A stretch of 64,000 nucleotides of DNA. It comes from HKCCE3408 sp039191215. Lineage in GTDB: Bacteria; Pseudomonadota; Alphaproteobacteria; Rhodobacterales; Rhodobacteraceae. This document shows positions 51,780-60,457 of the stretch, piece by piece; the stretch's first letter is position 1, and every line of letters starts with the position of its first letter. The stretch is taken from contig JBCCXT010000008.1 of assembly GCA_039191215.1 (NCBI GenBank), forward strand, positions 25,220-89,219, read 5' to 3'. The position numbers were made by a program, and so were the translations under genes. The notes below the pieces were generated by a model that worked only from the letters and a program-made list of their open reading frames with translations, was not told the DNA's origin and ran no database searches.

Positions 51780-54026
51780 CTATTCACTTTCTTCTGGGCC
51801 CAGCATGGGCAAAGTAATGCGCGCCATTGCGCCTTTGTGGCTGGCCGGCGGGAACGGTTGCGCATCAACCAGATCGAGCGTGCCGCCATGTTCTTCGATG
51901 ATCTTTTTGACGATCGGCAGTCCAAGACCAGTGCCCTCGTCGCGGGTCGTGACATACGGTTCAAAAAGCTTCGCGCGGTCGGCGGGCAGGCCGATGCCAT
52001 TGTCGGCAATGGTCAGGCAGGCCTCATCATTTTGGGTGTGCAAGGCCACACGAATTTCCGGGGTGTAGTCCGGGGACATCTCATTTTCTTGATAGGTAAC
52101 AGTGGCTTCCCCGGCATTCTTCAGAAGATTTGTCAGCGCCTGGTTCATCAGGGTCGCGTCGATCGCCACAGAGACCGGCTGGGCCGCGATATCTGTGACA
52201 AAGGCCACACCGGGCTGGCCTGCCTCCTGCAAGACAACCGCATCGCGCAAGAGCGCCGCCAGGTCTTCGGGCTTGGCTTCAGGCTCGGGCATGCGGGCAA
52301 ATTTTGAGAACTCATCAACGATGCGGCGTAGATCGCCTGTTTGACGGATGATCACGCCCGTTAGCTCTCGCAATTTGGCGGCGTCATCGGTGTCGAGCGT
52401 GCTGGCGAATTTCCGCTCGACCCGCTCGGCACTTAGCTGAATGGGCGTCAGCGGGTTCTTGATCTCATGGGCGATGCGCCGCGCGACATCACCCCAAGCC
52501 GCCATCCGCTGCGCGCTGACCAGATCGGTGACATCGTCGAACGCCACCACATAGCCTTCGCGTGCGCCGTCCTGGTTGCGCCGGGTGGCGATGCGGACAA
52601 GCAGGCTGTCAAGCTGCCCGCGGCGCGCGATCTTGACTTCATCCTGCAAACTGTCGCCAGGCCGGGCCTGCAGCGTTTCGAACGCGTCGGAGAATTCGGG
52701 CACGGCTTGGGCCAATTCACGGCCATGGTCGCTGTCGCTGAACTCTAGCAGGCTTTGGGCAGATTTGTTCATGAAGTCGATGCGCCCGTCTGGACCAAGG
52801 CCGACAACACCCGACGTGACCGAACTGAGCACCGAATCAAAGAGCCTGCGCCGCTCCTCCGTTGTCACATTCTGTTCGATCAGCGTGTCGCGCTGGCCGC
52901 GCAACTGGCGGGTCATCTGGTTGAACAGCCGCCCCACCATGGCAATCTCATCATCGCCGCGTTCTTCAGGCACCTGGACCGTCAGATCACCCTGCCCGAC
53001 CCGCTGCGCGGCAGAGGCCAGGCGTCCGACCGGGCGGGCCAGGCGTTCGGCAAACCACATCCCCAGCCAAATTGCGGCCACCATGATGGTAAGTGCAAAT
53101 CCCAGATAAAGCAGACCAAACCGGAACAGCAAAAGCCCGCGCTCGGTCTCTAGTTCGCGGTAGAGAAGGACGGTCTGTTCGGTTTCATCCAGAAGCGAGA
53201 TGATCTGGCCGTCAACCTCGCGGCTGATAAACAGATACCGATCGGCAAATGCCGTCAGCCGGATAAGCGCGCGAAATTCGCTGGCATCCCAATCCTCCAA
53301 AATGACAATCTCACCGTCGCGGGCCCGTGCCAGCGCCGCCTCATCAGGCCTGTCATAGTCAAAAAGATAGCTGCGCTCGCCCCTTGCGCGTAGCTCTCCC
53401 CCGCCATCGATGACAAAAGCCTCACGCAGGCCGCGCTGGACGCTCACCTGAGCTTGGGCCAGCAATTGGCGTAGATCCCCGTCGCTCAGAAACACATTCT
53501 GCTGGCGCGCGACATTCAGGAATGCGGCCAGAACCGTCGCATCAGTCGACAGGTCATCGCGATGCTCTTGCGCGTAGGCTTGGGCGGCATCAACCGAATT
53601 GCCAAGCGCAGAAGACACCCGATCCGAAAACCAACCTTCAAGTCCCAGATTGATCGTGATGGTTGCAAAGACCGCAACCAGAACGGTCGGTACAAGGGCG
53701 ACCAAGGCAAAGACGCCGGTTAGTCTCAAATGCAACCGCGACCCGGCGGAGCGGGCCCGCCGCGCGGCGATGATCTTTGTTACCTGGCGCAGGGCCAGGG
53801 CGGCCACAACCAGGATATAGACCAGGTCTGCCAGGATCACGAGGCGCAGCGCCGGGCTGTCCGACACCTCCGCCAGGGGACCTAATATGAGGTATGTTGC
53901 AAGGCCCAGAACGGGCCCGAGAATCACCAGGCCAAGGGTGCCGACCGTGCGGACACGGCGCATACGACGCAGCTCTAGCAGACGTGCTAGTGTCGATTTT
54001 GCCGCATGGCTCGTGGGGTTAGCCAC
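51780..54026 (-). CDS. ntrY: Nitrogen sensor histidine kinase NtrY
   Basis: A 748-residue membrane kinase. Several N-terminal transmembrane helices (VRTVGTLGLVILGPVLGLATYLIL; ILADLVYILVVAALAL; GVFALVALVPTVLVAVFATI) flank a periplasmic or extracytoplasmic sensor. A helix near residue 300 leads into a HAMP domain (RLARPVGRLASAAQRVGQGDLTV), a PAS domain (VTSGVVGLGPDGRIDFMNKSA) and the kinase core (RRIAHEIKNPLTPIQLSAERV; ADNGIGLP; DEGTGLGLPIVKKIIEEH). It lies 11 bp before ntrX. Confidence 0.96.
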   Translation of the reverse strand: MANPTSHAAKSTLARLLELRRMRRVRTVGTLGLVILGPVLGLATYLILGPLAEVSDSPALRLVILADLVYILVVAALALRQVTKIIAARRARSAGSRLHLRLTGVFALVALVPTVLVAVFATITINLGLEGWFSDRVSSALGNSVDAAQAYAQEHRDDLSTDATVLAAFLNVARQQNVFLSDGDLRQLLAQAQVSVQRGLREAFVIDGGGELRARGERSYLFDYDRPDEAALARARDGEIVILEDWDASEFRALIRLTAFADRYLFISREVDGQIISLLDETEQTVLLYRELETERGLLLFRFGLLYLGFALTIMVAAIWLGMWFAERLARPVGRLASAAQRVGQGDLTVQVPEERGDDEIAMVGRLFNQMTRQLRGQRDTLIEQNVTTEERRRLFDSVLSSVTSGVVGLGPDGRIDFMNKSAQSLLEFSDSDHGRELAQAVPEFSDAFETLQARPGDSLQDEVKIARRGQLDSLLVRIATRRNQDGAREGYVVAFDDVTDLVSAQRMAAWGDVARRIAHEIKNPLTPIQLSAERVERKFASTLDTDDAAKLRELTGVIIRQTGDLRRIVDEFSKFARMPEPEAKPEDLAALLRDAVVLQEAGQPGVAFVTDIAAQPVSVAIDATLMNQALTNLLKNAGEATVTYQENEMSPDYTPEIRVALHTQNDEACLTIADNGIGLPADRAKLFEPYVTTRDEGTGLGLPIVKKIIEEHGGTLDLVDAQPFPPASHKGAMARITLPMLGPEESE

Positions 54027-54122
54027 TTCCTGCCCCTTAATCTGGGGCCCTCAATTCGCCCCGACGCAACACCTGCCCCGCCTCGGCATTTGTGCCACAC
54101 CGGCTGCGGGACTGTTGCGGTT

Positions 54123-55493
54123 TTACATCAACTTGCGCCGCCGTGTCACGCGGATATCCAAGTCGGTGATCTTCTTGCGCAGGGTATTGCGATTGATGCC
54201 CAAAAGCTCGGCACAACGCGCTTGGTTGCCGCCGGTCGCTTCGAGCGCGATTTCGATCAGTGGCGTCTCAACTTCCTTCAAGATCCGAGTGTAAAGCCCA
54301 CGCGGAGGCAGCACACCGCCATGCAGGTCGAAATAGCGCCGCAGATGCTTGGCGACAGAGGCGGATAATTTGTCGCCCTCGCCGCCACCCATCAGTGGCT
54401 CAATCGCCGGTTGATTACCCAACACGGTTTCAACCTCGGCCTTGGTGATCTCTTCGACCTGCGCGGTCACGGTCAGACGGCGGATGCAGTTTTCAAGCTG
54501 GCGCACATTGCCGGGCCAGGAATAGGCGCGAACCAGATCCATCGCCTCGGTTGCAAATCGGCGCACAGGCCCGCCATCGCGCTCGGCCCGGCTCAGGAAA
54601 TGCTGGGCTAAAAGTGGAATATCATCGACCCGTTCGCGCAACGACGGCACGGCAATGGCAACGCCGCCAAGCCGATAAAACAGATCCTGGCGAAACGCTC
54701 CGGCTTCCATTTTGCCCATCAGATCGCGCTGTGATGAGGCCATGATCCGCGGGCTCGCCTCGTCCAGACTGTCCAGCATGCGAACAATGCGGCCCTGGGC
54801 GTCGTCGTCGAAATCCCCGATTTCATCAAAGAGGATCGAGCCGCCCTTGGCCCGCGCAAGGATCGCGGCGGGCCCGTCAGCGCCTGCCAGATCAGCGGCC
54901 GAAACGGTGATGAACGGCAATGTCCGGCGGTCAGAAAAGTCGTGGATAGCGCGCGCGATCAGGCTTTTGCCGGTGCCCGATTCACCGGTGATCAGCACCG
55001 CCAGATCGGTGTTCATCACGCGCGCCACCAACCGGTAGAGCGCCTGCATCGATGGCGTGCGCCCAACCAGCGGCAGATCATCCTGAGCCTCGGTCGGCTC
55101 GATCACGGGCGCCTTGGGGGCGATGCGGCGCTTTTGGTCCAGCGCGCGCGAGGCGCGTTTCATCAGATCAGGCAGATCGAACGGCTTCGGCAGATAGTCA
55201 TAAGCATCGGCTTCGGTCGCTTGGATGGCCGTCATGATCGTGTTCTGCGCCGATATCACAATCACCGGCAGGCCGGGCCGCGTCTCGGTAATTTTCGGCA
55301 GCATATCGAGGCCATTTCCGTCCGGCATCACCACATCGGAAATCACCAGATCGCCTTTGCCCTCCTCCACCCATCGCATCAGCGTCATGAGAGAGGAAGT
55401 TGCATGCACCTTACAACCCGCGCGCGTCAGCGCCTGGGTCAGCACGGTGCGGATGGTGCGGTCGTCATCGGCGACGAGGATTGTGCCGTCCAT
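54123..55493 (-). CDS. ntrC: Nitrogen regulator NtrC (sigma70-type, no GAFTGA)
   Basis: A 456-residue response regulator. The receiver is GTILVADDDRTIRTVLTQALTRAG with phosphoacceptor Asp in LVISDVVMPDGNGL and the Lys in YLPKPFD. The AAA domain has GESGTGKSLIARAIHDFSDR and ILFDEIGDFDDDAQGR. The Fis-type DNA-binding tail is GNQARCAELLGINRNTLRKKITDL. Between FITVSAADLAG and ILARAKGGSILFDEIGD the usual ESELFGHEKGAFTGA stretch is missing. R. capsulatus NtrC is known to lack this loop and to activate sigma70 polymerase; the same is inferred here. Confidence 0.96.
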   Translation of the reverse strand: MDGTILVADDDRTIRTVLTQALTRAGCKVHATSSLMTLMRWVEEGKGDLVISDVVMPDGNGLDMLPKITETRPGLPVIVISAQNTIMTAIQATEADAYDYLPKPFDLPDLMKRASRALDQKRRIAPKAPVIEPTEAQDDLPLVGRTPSMQALYRLVARVMNTDLAVLITGESGTGKSLIARAIHDFSDRRTLPFITVSAADLAGADGPAAILARAKGGSILFDEIGDFDDDAQGRIVRMLDSLDEASPRIMASSQRDLMGKMEAGAFRQDLFYRLGGVAIAVPSLRERVDDIPLLAQHFLSRAERDGGPVRRFATEAMDLVRAYSWPGNVRQLENCIRRLTVTAQVEEITKAEVETVLGNQPAIEPLMGGGEGDKLSASVAKHLRRYFDLHGGVLPPRGLYTRILKEVETPLIEIALEATGGNQARCAELLGINRNTLRKKITDLDIRVTRRRKLM

Positions 55494-55514
55494 TTCCTGT
55501 GCTCCGTCGTAGTG

Positions 55515-56579
55515 TCATCCACCGGGTCGATGAATGGGCAATGATATGCGAAAAACCGTCCGGCCCGGCACGCTTTCGAGCGCGACAAGTCCGTCATGGT
55601 CAGAGATAATTTTTGAAACCAGCGCGAGGCCGAGCCCGGTGCCGTTTTCGCGTCCAGAGATAAACGGCTCGAAGATATTGGCGGCAATCTCCGGTGAGAT
55701 GCCGGGGCCGTCATCGATAATCTCCACGTTGAGCGGGACGGACCCGCCGCTGCCATCGGCGCGGCGCACTTTAAGTGCCGCGTCATAGAAGGTGCGGATA
55801 TGGATCCGGCCGCCTTCCTGGCCTGCCTCGGCCGCGTTTTTCAACAGGTTCAGAAAGACCTGCTGCAACTGGTCGGGATCGGCCTGGGCAAGCGGCAAGG
55901 ACGGGTCGTATTCATCGGCGACATGCATATGTGCGGCAAAGCCCACTGCCGCCGATTTCCGCGCCCGGTCAAGAACATCGTGCAAATTCACGGCGCGTCG
56001 GTCGGGCGGACGGAGATTGCCAAAGTCTTCGACCTGCTCGAGCAGCTTCAAGATACGGCGCGATTCCGCGACGATCAGATCGGTCAGTTCAAGGTCTTCT
56101 CCGGACAGCGACATTGAGATCAACTGCGCCGCACCGGTGATACCGGCCAAAGGGTTCTTGATCTCATGGGCGAGCATCTCGGCCATGCCGATGGCTGATT
56201 TGGCCGCCGTTTTCGAGCTCATGGCGCGGTCGATCCGGCCTGCCAGTTCCCGGCTCTCAAGCAGCACTAAGACATGATCCGCGCGGTCAGCAATGGGCGC
56301 AATTTGCAGGTCACACGAAACCGGCTTGCGCGTGCCGGTGCCGACATCAACCGCGTTGACAAAAAGCGGTGCCTGCCCGTCGCGCACTCGCGCAAAGGCG
56401 GCTTCCAGCGGCGCATCGACCAAGACCTTGTCCCACACCGGAAAATCCAGAAGGCCCTTTTTTGAAGTGTTGAGAAAGGTTTCCGCGGTTGGGTTCACGT
56501 CGGCAATGCGGTCATCTGGGTCAAGGATAAGCGCCGGGATCGGCAGCGAGGTCCACAGCGCATCGGTCAGGGCCGTCAT
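55515..56579 (-). CDS. ntrB: Nitrogen sensor kinase NtrB
   Basis: A 354-residue cytosolic kinase/phosphatase for NtrC, normally controlled by PII. The PAS domain is SLPIPALILDPDDRIADVNPTAETFLN (about 10-60). The H-box is EMLAHEIKNPLAGITGAAQLISMS. The ATPase core is DPDQLQQVFLNLLKNAAEAG, IIDDGPGISPEIAANIFEPF and GRENGTGLGLALVSKIISDHDG. The start at ATG 56579 overlaps the dusB stop; the open frame continues to 56705 inside dusB and is not used. It is followed by ntrC after 21 bp. Confidence 0.96.
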   Translation of the reverse strand: MTALTDALWTSLPIPALILDPDDRIADVNPTAETFLNTSKKGLLDFPVWDKVLVDAPLEAAFARVRDGQAPLFVNAVDVGTGTRKPVSCDLQIAPIADRADHVLVLLESRELAGRIDRAMSSKTAAKSAIGMAEMLAHEIKNPLAGITGAAQLISMSLSGEDLELTDLIVAESRRILKLLEQVEDFGNLRPPDRRAVNLHDVLDRARKSAAVGFAAHMHVADEYDPSLPLAQADPDQLQQVFLNLLKNAAEAGQEGGRIHIRTFYDAALKVRRADGSGGSVPLNVEIIDDGPGISPEIAANIFEPFISGRENGTGLGLALVSKIISDHDGLVALESVPGRTVFRISLPIHRPGG

Positions 56580-57571
56580 GCCGCGGCCTTTGACGATCGG
56601 GCGGCCAGGGCAATGGGCAGAAGGGCCAAAACGCGGCTTGGTGTCGTTGCGGTAAGCACTTCGTGGCGCAGCGCGGTCGGCGTGGCCGCACCTCGCAGAT
56701 ACCACCCCAGATGCTTGCGCGCGACGCGCAGACCCAAAGGCGCGCCGTAATGGGCCAGCATGGCTTCGTAATGCCGCGCCACAAGGTCAACCAAGGCCGG
56801 GCCGGTTGGGATTTCAGGCGGTGCGGTGCCAAACAGGCTGGCGGCGATTTCGGCCAGTCGCCAGGGCTTGCCTTGCGCGCCACGCCCAACCATCACGCCG
56901 TCCGCGCCAGACATCTGCAGTGCCGCCGCAGCACTTGTTGGGCCGGTGATGTCACCATTGGCGATGACCGGAATTTTTACGGCCGCTCTCACGCGGGCAA
57001 TTGCCTCCCAATCGGCAGCGCCTTTGTAGAACTGTGCGCGCGTGCGGCCGTGGATTGTGACCATCGCAATCCCCGCCTCTTCCGCTGCTTTGGCGAGTGC
57101 GGGTGCGGTATGGTGTGCGTCGTCCCATCCCAGCCGGGTTTTCAGCGTGACCGGCAGCGGCGTGGCGGCAACAACCGCCTCGATGATGGCCAAGGCGCGG
57201 TCAGGCTCACGCAACAAGGCTGCGCCACAGGCGCCAGCGCCACTGCCGCCGGTGACCTTTTTTGCTGGGCATCCCATGTTGATATCGATGAAATTGGCGC
57301 CCAGCCCTTCGGCATGGCGGGCAGCCTCTGCCATCAAGGCAGGCTCGCGCCCCGCGATTTGCACCGCGCAGCGGCCCGTGCCGCCCAACTCGGCTTTTGT
57401 TCGCGCCGACAAAGTGCCGTTGAGAAGGTCCTGGCTGGCGATCATTTCAGATACCGTCCAGCCGGCGCCAAAACCGTGCACAAGATCACGGAACGGCCGA
57501 TCGGTAATGCCAGCCAATGGCGCGAGGGCCACGGGCGCAGGACACCCCATTTTCGCTAGCAAATTACCCAT
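56576..57571 (-). CDS. dusB: tRNA-dihydrouridine synthase (NifR3-like)
   Basis: A 331-residue FMN-dependent enzyme that reduces uridines in the tRNA D-loop. CPAPVALAPLAGITDRPFRDLVHGFGAGWTVSEMIAS, FIDINMGCPAKKVTGGSGAGACGAALL (catalytic Cys in NMGCPA), MVTIHGRTRAQFYKGAADWEAIA and VIANGDITGP are diagnostic. It is the first gene of the ntr block, the position called nifR3 in R. capsulatus. I start at 57571 (MGNLLAKMG), 15 bp downstream of a TTGTGCAA dyad. Confidence 0.96.
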   Translation of the reverse strand: MGNLLAKMGCPAPVALAPLAGITDRPFRDLVHGFGAGWTVSEMIASQDLLNGTLSARTKAELGGTGRCAVQIAGREPALMAEAARHAEGLGANFIDINMGCPAKKVTGGSGAGACGAALLREPDRALAIIEAVVAATPLPVTLKTRLGWDDAHHTAPALAKAAEEAGIAMVTIHGRTRAQFYKGAADWEAIARVRAAVKIPVIANGDITGPTSAAAALQMSGADGVMVGRGAQGKPWRLAEIAASLFGTAPPEIPTGPALVDLVARHYEAMLAHYGAPLGLRVARKHLGWYLRGAATPTALRHEVLTATTPSRVLALLPIALAARSSKAAA

Positions 57572-57785
57572 ATGCCCAAACCTTGTGCAAGCATAGAGGG
57601 CGTAGACTCGCCTCCGCCTTAGTGCAATGGCTACAAACTCTTGCCAATCGATCCGCCCAATGCTCCGCCCAGCAATCAAGCAAATTGCCTAAAGTTTGTG
57701 CAAATCAAATGCATGATTGTGCTGCTGCCTCAGAATGCATAGAAGGCGCGCGCAGATTGGGACATGCGTCGGGAACAGAGGCTTC
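57572..57785. promoter_or_regulatory. Divergent promoter region dusB-ntr / ispF
   Basis: This 214-bp gap separates the divergent ntr block and ispF. It contains two copies of a dyad with core TTGTGCAA: CTTGTGCAAG (57582-57591) and TTTGTGCAAA (57695-57704). These could be regulator sites. No clear sigma70 hexamers can be assigned. Confidence 0.4.
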
Positions 57786-58265
57786 ATGGATGTTCGCACG
57801 GGCAATGGCTTTGATGTGCACCGGTTCGGGCCGGGCACACACGTGACGCTATGCGGCGTGGAAATTCCCCATGAGCGCGGATTGCAGGGTCATTCTGACG
57901 CCGATGTTGCAATGCACGCGGTGACGGATGCAATTTATGGCGCGCTGGCGGACGGTGACATCGGTGTGCACTTTCCGCCCTCTGACCCGCAATGGAAAGG
58001 CGTGGAAAGCCGGATCTTTCTGCACCACGCCGCAGGCCTTGCTGCTGAGCGTGGCTTTCGCATCGCCCATCTCGATGTGACGCTGTTATGCGAGCGGCCG
58101 AAAATTGGGCCCGTGGCCGCCCAGATGCGGGCCAATCTAGCCGAATTAACCGGGCTCGAGACCGATCAGGTGTCAGTCAAAGCGACTACGACGGAGCGGC
58201 TCGGCTTTACCGGGCGCGAAGAAGGGATTGCGGCTATGGCCAGCGCAACTTTGGTGCGGGAATGA
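57786..58265 (+). CDS. ispF: 2-C-methyl-D-erythritol 2,4-cyclodiphosphate synthase
   Basis: A 159-residue enzyme of the non-mevalonate isoprenoid pathway. MDVRTGNGFDVHRFGPGTHVTLCGVEIPHERGLQGHSDADVAMHAVTDAIYGALADGDIGVHFPPSD contains the metal-binding DVH and HSDADV residues; VSVKATTTERLGFTGREEGIAA ends it. It stands alone, whereas many Rhodobacteraceae have a fused IspDF here; the TGNGxDVHRF start resembles the linker of such fusions. No ispD sequence is visible upstream. It overlaps pgpA by four bases. Confidence 0.95.
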   Translation: MDVRTGNGFDVHRFGPGTHVTLCGVEIPHERGLQGHSDADVAMHAVTDAIYGALADGDIGVHFPPSDPQWKGVESRIFLHHAAGLAAERGFRIAHLDVTLLCERPKIGPVAAQMRANLAELTGLETDQVSVKATTTERLGFTGREEGIAAMASATLVRE

Positions 58266-58756
58266 ACGCCGCCGGCGGTATCGCAACCTTGGCGGGTGTG
58301 GGCTATCTGCGCCCCGCACCGGGCACTTGGGGCTCGCTTGTCGCTTGCGCTTTGGCCTGGGCCATCCACGTGCTAGGCGGCTTCTGGCTGCTTCTTGCCG
58401 CGACGATTGTTGCCGCCTTCATCGGGTATTTTGCGATTGTCTCTGCGACACGCAACAGCTCGCATGCCGACCCGTCAGAAATCGTGATCGATGAATTGGT
58501 CGGTCAATGGATTGCACTTTGGCCGGTCTCCCTGGGTGCGATGATCGCCGGTGTGAACTTTGGAGAGCTCTGGCCCGGCATCGTTGCGGCCTTTGTGACC
58601 TTCCGCCTCTTTGACATCTGGAAGCCGGGCCCAGTTGGCTGGGCTGACCGGCAGGGCGGGCCGTTTTCGGTCATGCTCGACGATGTGATTGCGGGATGGA
58701 TGGCAGCCCTTGTGGTCGCGGTCCTGGCGGCTGTCGCACATCTTCCTTTGTTATGA
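58262..58756 (+). CDS. pgpA: Phosphatidylglycerophosphatase A
   Basis: A 164-residue inner-membrane phosphatase in phosphatidylglycerol synthesis. GVGYLRPAPGTWGSLVA, DPSEIVIDELVGQWIALWPV (EIVIDE catalytic acidic cluster), FRLFDIWKPGPVGWADRQGGPFSVMLDDVIAG are all PgpA signatures; three to four hydrophobic segments are present. It starts in the ispF stop (ATGA) and ends in the next gene's start, a tight ispF-pgpA-cinA operon. Confidence 0.95.
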   Translation: MNAAGGIATLAGVGYLRPAPGTWGSLVACALAWAIHVLGGFWLLLAATIVAAFIGYFAIVSATRNSSHADPSEIVIDELVGQWIALWPVSLGAMIAGVNFGELWPGIVAAFVTFRLFDIWKPGPVGWADRQGGPFSVMLDDVIAGWMAALVVAVLAAVAHLPLL

Positions 58757-59217
58757 GCGCGGCGGAGGTCCTTGCGGCTTTTCAAGCGCGCGGCTGGCGT
58801 CTGGCAACAGCAGAAAGCTGCACAGGTGGCATGATTGCCGCGACGCTGACGAATATTGCCGGATCGTCATCGGTTCTTGACCGCGGTTTTGTCACCTATT
58901 CAAACGCCGCCAAGATCGAGATGCTGGGGGTTCCGCCGCGGACGCTTGAGCAGTACGGCGCTGTCTCAGAAGAGGTCGCAGCCGAGATGGCGCAGGGCGC
59001 GCGCAGCCGGTCTGCGGCCGATGTCGCGGTATCGGTCACCGGCATTGCCGGGCCGGGCGGGTCAGAGTTCAAACCCGAAGGCCGCGTCTGTTTCGGGCTA
59101 TCCACAAGCGATGGCACAATCACCGAGACGGTGGAATTTGGCCCGATTGGCCGCGCTGGTGTCCGCCTGGCCGGCCGCGATCACGCCATTTTGCTGTGTC
59201 TGCGGGCGGCGACCTGA
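58753..59217 (+). CDS. CinA C-terminal domain protein (nicotinamide-nucleotide amidohydrolase type)
   Basis: A 154-residue protein consisting only of the CinA C-terminal domain: WRLATAESCTGGMIAATLTNIAGSSSVLDRGFVTYSNAAKIEMLGVPP, then VSEEVAAEMAQGARSRSAADVAVSVTGIAGPGGS, and KPEGRVCFGLS. Such stand-alone domains (PncC/YgaD) deamidate NMN in pyridine-nucleotide recycling. The N-terminal MoCF-like domain of full CinA is absent. The start overlaps the pgpA stop by four bases. Confidence 0.92.
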   Translation: MSAAEVLAAFQARGWRLATAESCTGGMIAATLTNIAGSSSVLDRGFVTYSNAAKIEMLGVPPRTLEQYGAVSEEVAAEMAQGARSRSAADVAVSVTGIAGPGGSEFKPEGRVCFGLSTSDGTITETVEFGPIGRAGVRLAGRDHAILLCLRAAT

Positions 59218-59258
59218 GGGGACTTGTACCACTTCGGCTTTAGCGCGCACCGATGCGC

Positions 59259-59702
59259 TTAGTCATAAAGCGCCTGGGCACGCGCCTCAAAGGCGCGCAC
59301 GATCCGGGTCATGGCTTCGTGAAAGAACATCCCCGCCGCACCCTGCAGCAACTTGTTGCGGAACTCAAAATCGACCCGAAAACTGACCGCGCAGCCGCCG
59401 TCAATATCCTCAAACGCCCAGTTTGAGATCATGTGCTTGAACGGCCCATCGACATATTCGGTGTCGATCTTTTTGGCATCGGGCCACATCGTCACCCGGC
59501 TCAAGAAGCGTTCGCGAAACATCTTAAAGCCGACGACCATGTCCGCCAGCATGACCTTAGCGTCACCGGCTTGGGTGACAGATCGGATCCGGGCAGCGGT
59601 CGTCCAGGGGATGAATTCAGGATAACGATCAACATCTGCCACAAGCTTGTACATCTGGGCGGCGGTGTAGGGCAGTGTTCGGGTCTCGGAATGTGCAGGC
59701 AT
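59259..59702 (-). CDS. Coq10/RatA-like START-domain protein
   Basis: A 147-residue SRPBCC-fold protein: PAHSETRTLPYTAAQMYKLVADVDRYPEFIPWTTAARI, FKMFRERFLSRVTMWPDAKKIDTEYVDGPFKHMISNWAFEDIDGGCAVSFRVDFEFRNKLLQ. Homologues are ubiquinone-binding Coq10 in mitochondria and RatA in E. coli; in alphaproteobacteria a quinone role is more likely. The frame opens at 59831, but ATG 59702 gives the family start. It is convergent with the cinA-domain gene and divergent from hpt. Confidence 0.9.
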   Translation of the reverse strand: MPAHSETRTLPYTAAQMYKLVADVDRYPEFIPWTTAARIRSVTQAGDAKVMLADMVVGFKMFRERFLSRVTMWPDAKKIDTEYVDGPFKHMISNWAFEDIDGGCAVSFRVDFEFRNKLLQGAAGMFFHEAMTRIVRAFEARAQALYD

Positions 59703-59782
59703 CGGCTGTTTCGGTATTTGTCGCGTAAGAACGGATGTCGTAGGAATGGCGGCGGAATTCAACCGCCTGGGATGGGGGCACA

Positions 59783-60325
59783 ATGGCGCAGGGCGCTTAC
59801 GAAATTGATACGATGATCTCAGCCAAGACAATTGCTGCGCGTATCGAAGACCTCGCTCGGGAAATTGAGGCCGCCTTCAGCGACACCAGTAAGCTGGTTC
59901 TGGTCGGCCTGTTGCGCGGCTCATTTGTGTTCATCGCCGATCTGGTGCGGGAGCTTAATCTGCCGGTTGAAGTCGATTTCCTGGAGGCGTCTTCTTATGG
60001 CGACGCGACGGAAAGCTCACGTGAAGTGCGTATTCTCAAAGACTTACGCGGCGAAATTGCCGGCCGCGATGTGCTTGTTGTCGAAGACATTGTCGATACC
60101 GGCCACACGCTCAGCCATGTTTTGCATCTGCTCGAGGCACGTGGCCCCAGGCGCCTGGAGACCATCGCACTTCTCGACAAACCTTCCCGCCGAGAGGTGG
60201 AGATCAAGGCCAGTTGGACAGGTTTTGAGATCCCGGATGAATTTGTCGTGGGCTACGGCATCGACTACGCGCAGCGCAACCGCAACCTTCCCTATATTGG
60301 CAAGGTCCGGTTTTTGAACGCCTGA
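59783..60325 (+). CDS. hpt: Hypoxanthine phosphoribosyltransferase
   Basis: A 180-residue purine-salvage enzyme making IMP/GMP from hypoxanthine/guanine and PRPP. ISAKTIAARIEDLAREI, VGLLRGSFVFIADLVRELNLPVEVDFLEASSYG, and the PRPP motif VLVVEDIVDTGHTL are diagnostic; DEFVVGYGIDYAQRNRNLPYIGKV ends it. Start at ATG 59783, 81 bp from the divergent Coq10-like start. Confidence 0.95.
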   Translation: MAQGAYEIDTMISAKTIAARIEDLAREIEAAFSDTSKLVLVGLLRGSFVFIADLVRELNLPVEVDFLEASSYGDATESSREVRILKDLRGEIAGRDVLVVEDIVDTGHTLSHVLHLLEARGPRRLETIALLDKPSRREVEIKASWTGFEIPDEFVVGYGIDYAQRNRNLPYIGKVRFLNA

Positions 60326-60358
60326 TCGCTCAAGACTGCGTCAAACCCGATCTTTTTT
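60324..60358 (+). terminator. Possible terminator of hpt
   Basis: GATCG (60324-60328) can pair with CGATC (60348-60352), directly followed by six T. The stem is short and the loop long, so this is weak. Confidence 0.3.
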
Positions 60359-60457
60359 GCATCGCGCTGCCCAGATTCGTAGGCATTGGCGCCGCAAATA
60401 TCAGCGATGGTCCCTCTCAAGGGTGGCAGAACAAGGCATCCGGCAAAGGAGCATCTC

